Below, piece after piece: positions 4,015 through 5,441 of a stretch of DNA of 5,441 nt; the first letter of the stretch is position 1; each line of letters starts with the position of its first letter. The stretch is from Gemmatimonadota bacterium (GTDB lineage Bacteria; Gemmatimonadota; Gemmatimonadetes; Gemmatimonadales; GWC2-71-9): contig QHTS01000196.1 of the NCBI GenBank assembly GCA_003220905.1, forward strand, positions 1 through 5,441, given 5' to 3'. The notes beneath the pieces are model-generated. The model saw only the letters and a list, made by a program, of their open reading frames with translations, searched no databases and had not been told where the DNA came from. The position numbers were made by a program, and so were the translations under genes.

Positions 4015-5441
4015 CGGCGCGGCTCAAGCCGCGGCTCGGCAGTGCCGCTGAAGCGACGGCGCTCATCGCTCTCGTCGCCGCCTGCCACGGAGCGCCCGTC
4101 GAGCCTTGCCCCTCGCCGCGCGTGGCCGGGATCGCGGCCCAGCAGGCAGCGCCGGTTGCGCGGCCGTCGCCGTTCGACTCCGCGTTCGCCGCCGCCGGCG
4201 CCGAGTTTGACGTGCCGCCGGCGTTGCTCAAGGCGATCGGCTGGGTGGAGACGCGCTGGCAGATGGTCCAAGGAGCGGAGGAGTTCCCGGGCCGGGCGCC
4301 CGTGTTCGGCGTGATGGCGTTGCGCGGTGCCGCACTGGAGCGGGGCGCGGCGCTCGCGAGTGTGACGCCCGACGCGGCGCGCCGCGACCCCGTGGCGAAC
4401 ATCCGGGCCGCGGCAGCGTTGCTCCGCGCGTACGCGGCGGAGGCCGGTGGAGATTGGGATGCGGCCGCGGTACGGTTCAGCGGGATCGATCTTCCCGCGG
4501 GGCGCGTGGCCTACACGCGCGCCATCACGCGGGCCCAAGGTCGCGTGGGGCCGGCCGCCGCGGCGGCCGCATGCCCGCCGCCCAATCCCGGCGGCGCACC
4601 GGACTATGCGGCCGCCGTGTGGCGGGCGTCACCCAACTTCAACCAGCGACCGGCCGACCAGACGGGCACGCTCCACATGGTGATCATCCACACCTGCGAG
4701 AGCAGCTACGCGAGCTGCTGGAGCTGGCTCGTCAATCCCGTGTCACAGGCGAGCGCGCACTATGTCGTCGACGAAGAGGGTGGCGAAATCTCGCAGCTGG
4801 TGCGCGAGCCCGACCGGGCGTGGCACATCGCGGCGCTGTACGACTGCGCGCTCAACCGCCGGCACGACTGCGGGCTGAACGGCGTGCAGAGCAACGATTT
4901 CACCGTGGGGATCGAGCACGCCGGCTTCGCGTCGCAGACGTCCTTCCCGGCCTCCCAGCTCGAGGCCTCGGCGGCGCTCGTCTGCGACGTGACGCGCGAC
5001 CGCGGGATCCCGCGGGACTGGCAGCACATCGTCGGCCACGGGCAGCTGCAACCCGCGGACCGCACCGACCCGGGACCCCACTGGCCATGGATCGCGTACC
5101 TGCACCGCGTGCAGGCCCGGTGCGGTGAGGTCGTGGTGGACGACTCGGCGCAATTCAACGATGCATCCGTGGCCACGGCGTCCGTCCCGGCCACGTGGAC
5201 CGCCGCGGATACGACGCCCGATTACTACGGCGGCGGGTATCGCTGGGCGCCGACGCAGCCGGCCGCGACGGACGCCGCGGTGTTCTCGTTCCTGGTAACG
5301 GCGGCGGGCTCCCGGACACTCGACGCGCGCTGGACCAGCGGGACGAACCGGTCACCGCGGGCGGAGTACGCAGTGATCACGTCCGCAGGCGTCACGCTCG
5401 CGACCGTGCCCGTGGATCAGCGGACCGGCGGAGGGAGCTGG
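4011..5441 (+). CDS. Lysozyme-like / zinc amidase / golvesin-like fusion lipoprotein (3' end cut by window)
   Basis: Open for 477 codons with no stop before the window ends. A lipoprotein-type signal is likely (hydrophobic ALIALVAA, lipobox V-A-A-C, C25). Residues about 54-175 resemble a lytic transglycosylase (SLT) fold: FDVPPALLKAIGWVETRW with catalytic-type E80, VFGVMALRG (98-106), DPVANIRAAAALLRAY (126-141) and AVRFSGI (153-159). Residues about 212-365 are an Amidase_2/PGRP N-acetylmuramoyl-L-alanine amidase: zinc ligands H227 (VIIHTCES), H343 (IVGHGQLQ) and D353 (RTDPGPHWPW), with E302 (GIEHAG) and R351 in likely catalytic places. Residues from about 375 match golvesin-type C-terminal domains (VVDDSAQF, YYGGGYRWA, ARWTSGTNR, VDQRTGGGSW); only the last strands should be missing. 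The enzyme would cut peptide from glycan and perhaps the glycan itself. It starts inside the stop of the AMIN-like gene, so translational coupling is likely. Amidase call very firm, transglycosylase call moderate. Confidence 0.93.
   Translation, partial: MTARLKPRLGSAAEATALIALVAACHGAPVEPCPSPRVAGIAAQQAAPVARPSPFDSAFAAAGAEFDVPPALLKAIGWVETRWQMVQGAEEFPGRAPVFGVMALRGAALERGAALASVTPDAARRDPVANIRAAAALLRAYAAEAGGDWDAAAVRFSGIDLPAGRVAYTRAITRAQGRVGPAAAAAACPPPNPGGAPDYAAAVWRASPNFNQRPADQTGTLHMVIIHTCESSYASCWSWLVNPVSQASAHYVVDEEGGEISQLVREPDRAWHIAALYDCALNRRHDCGLNGVQSNDFTVGIEHAGFASQTSFPASQLEASAALVCDVTRDRGIPRDWQHIVGHGQLQPADRTDPGPHWPWIAYLHRVQARCGEVVVDDSAQFNDASVATASVPATWTAADTTPDYYGGGYRWAPTQPAATDAAVFSFLVTAAGSRTLDARWTSGTNRSPRAEYAVITSAGVTLATVPVDQRTGGGSW

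Noticed and set aside
4042..4314. A 90-codon plus-strand frame, and other short frames, within the amidase gene
   Set aside because: Ser/Arg/Pro-rich shadows of the long frame opening at 4011, which contains lysozyme-like, amidase and golvesin-like motifs.

Overview
This is a high-GC bacterial window. Hand counts of single 60-base rows in the right half give about 70% GC, against about 60% over bases 61-480. It is gene-dense and reads like a soil or environmental chromosome. Two predicted lipoproteins with lipoboxes point to a didermic or otherwise lipoprotein-rich bacterium. A phylum such as Gemmatimonadota is a guess from composition and gene style only; no rRNA, tRNA or marker gene is present to test it. 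No CRISPR array, transposase or phage gene was seen, and no gene-free stretch exceeds about 110 bases.

Left part (1-1292): a minus-strand gene encodes a probable cytoplasmic papain-fold hydrolase with circularly permuted (YiiX-like) residue order. Divergent from it, with only 23 bases between the start codons, is a secreted protein of a widespread uncharacterised family (D-x-H, AEIP, FFD..H and ELHPV motifs).

Centre (1331-3330): an 82-residue plus-strand protein has a predicted fold and motif pattern resembling a stand-alone subtilisin propeptide (inhibitor I9-like). It converges on a complete S8 subtilisin-like peptidase on the minus strand, and the two stop codons overlap in one CTAG palindrome. 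The peptidase is the second gene of a tight minus-strand pair, 9 bases after a small four-helix membrane protein that has a perfect AGGAGG ribosome site. Membrane protein, peptidase with its own I9-like N-terminus, and opposed I9-like protein form the most plausible undescribed unit here. That they function together is inference.

Right part (3439-5441): two plus-strand genes overlap by ATGA. The first is a lipoprotein with an AMIN-like domain. The second, open at the window edge, is a lipoprotein joining a lysozyme-like (lytic transglycosylase) domain, a zinc amidase (Amidase_2/PGRP) domain and a golvesin-like C-terminal domain. Together they look like a cell-envelope peptidoglycan remodelling operon. 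A 108-base divergent promoter region (3331-3438) separates it from the minus-strand pair.
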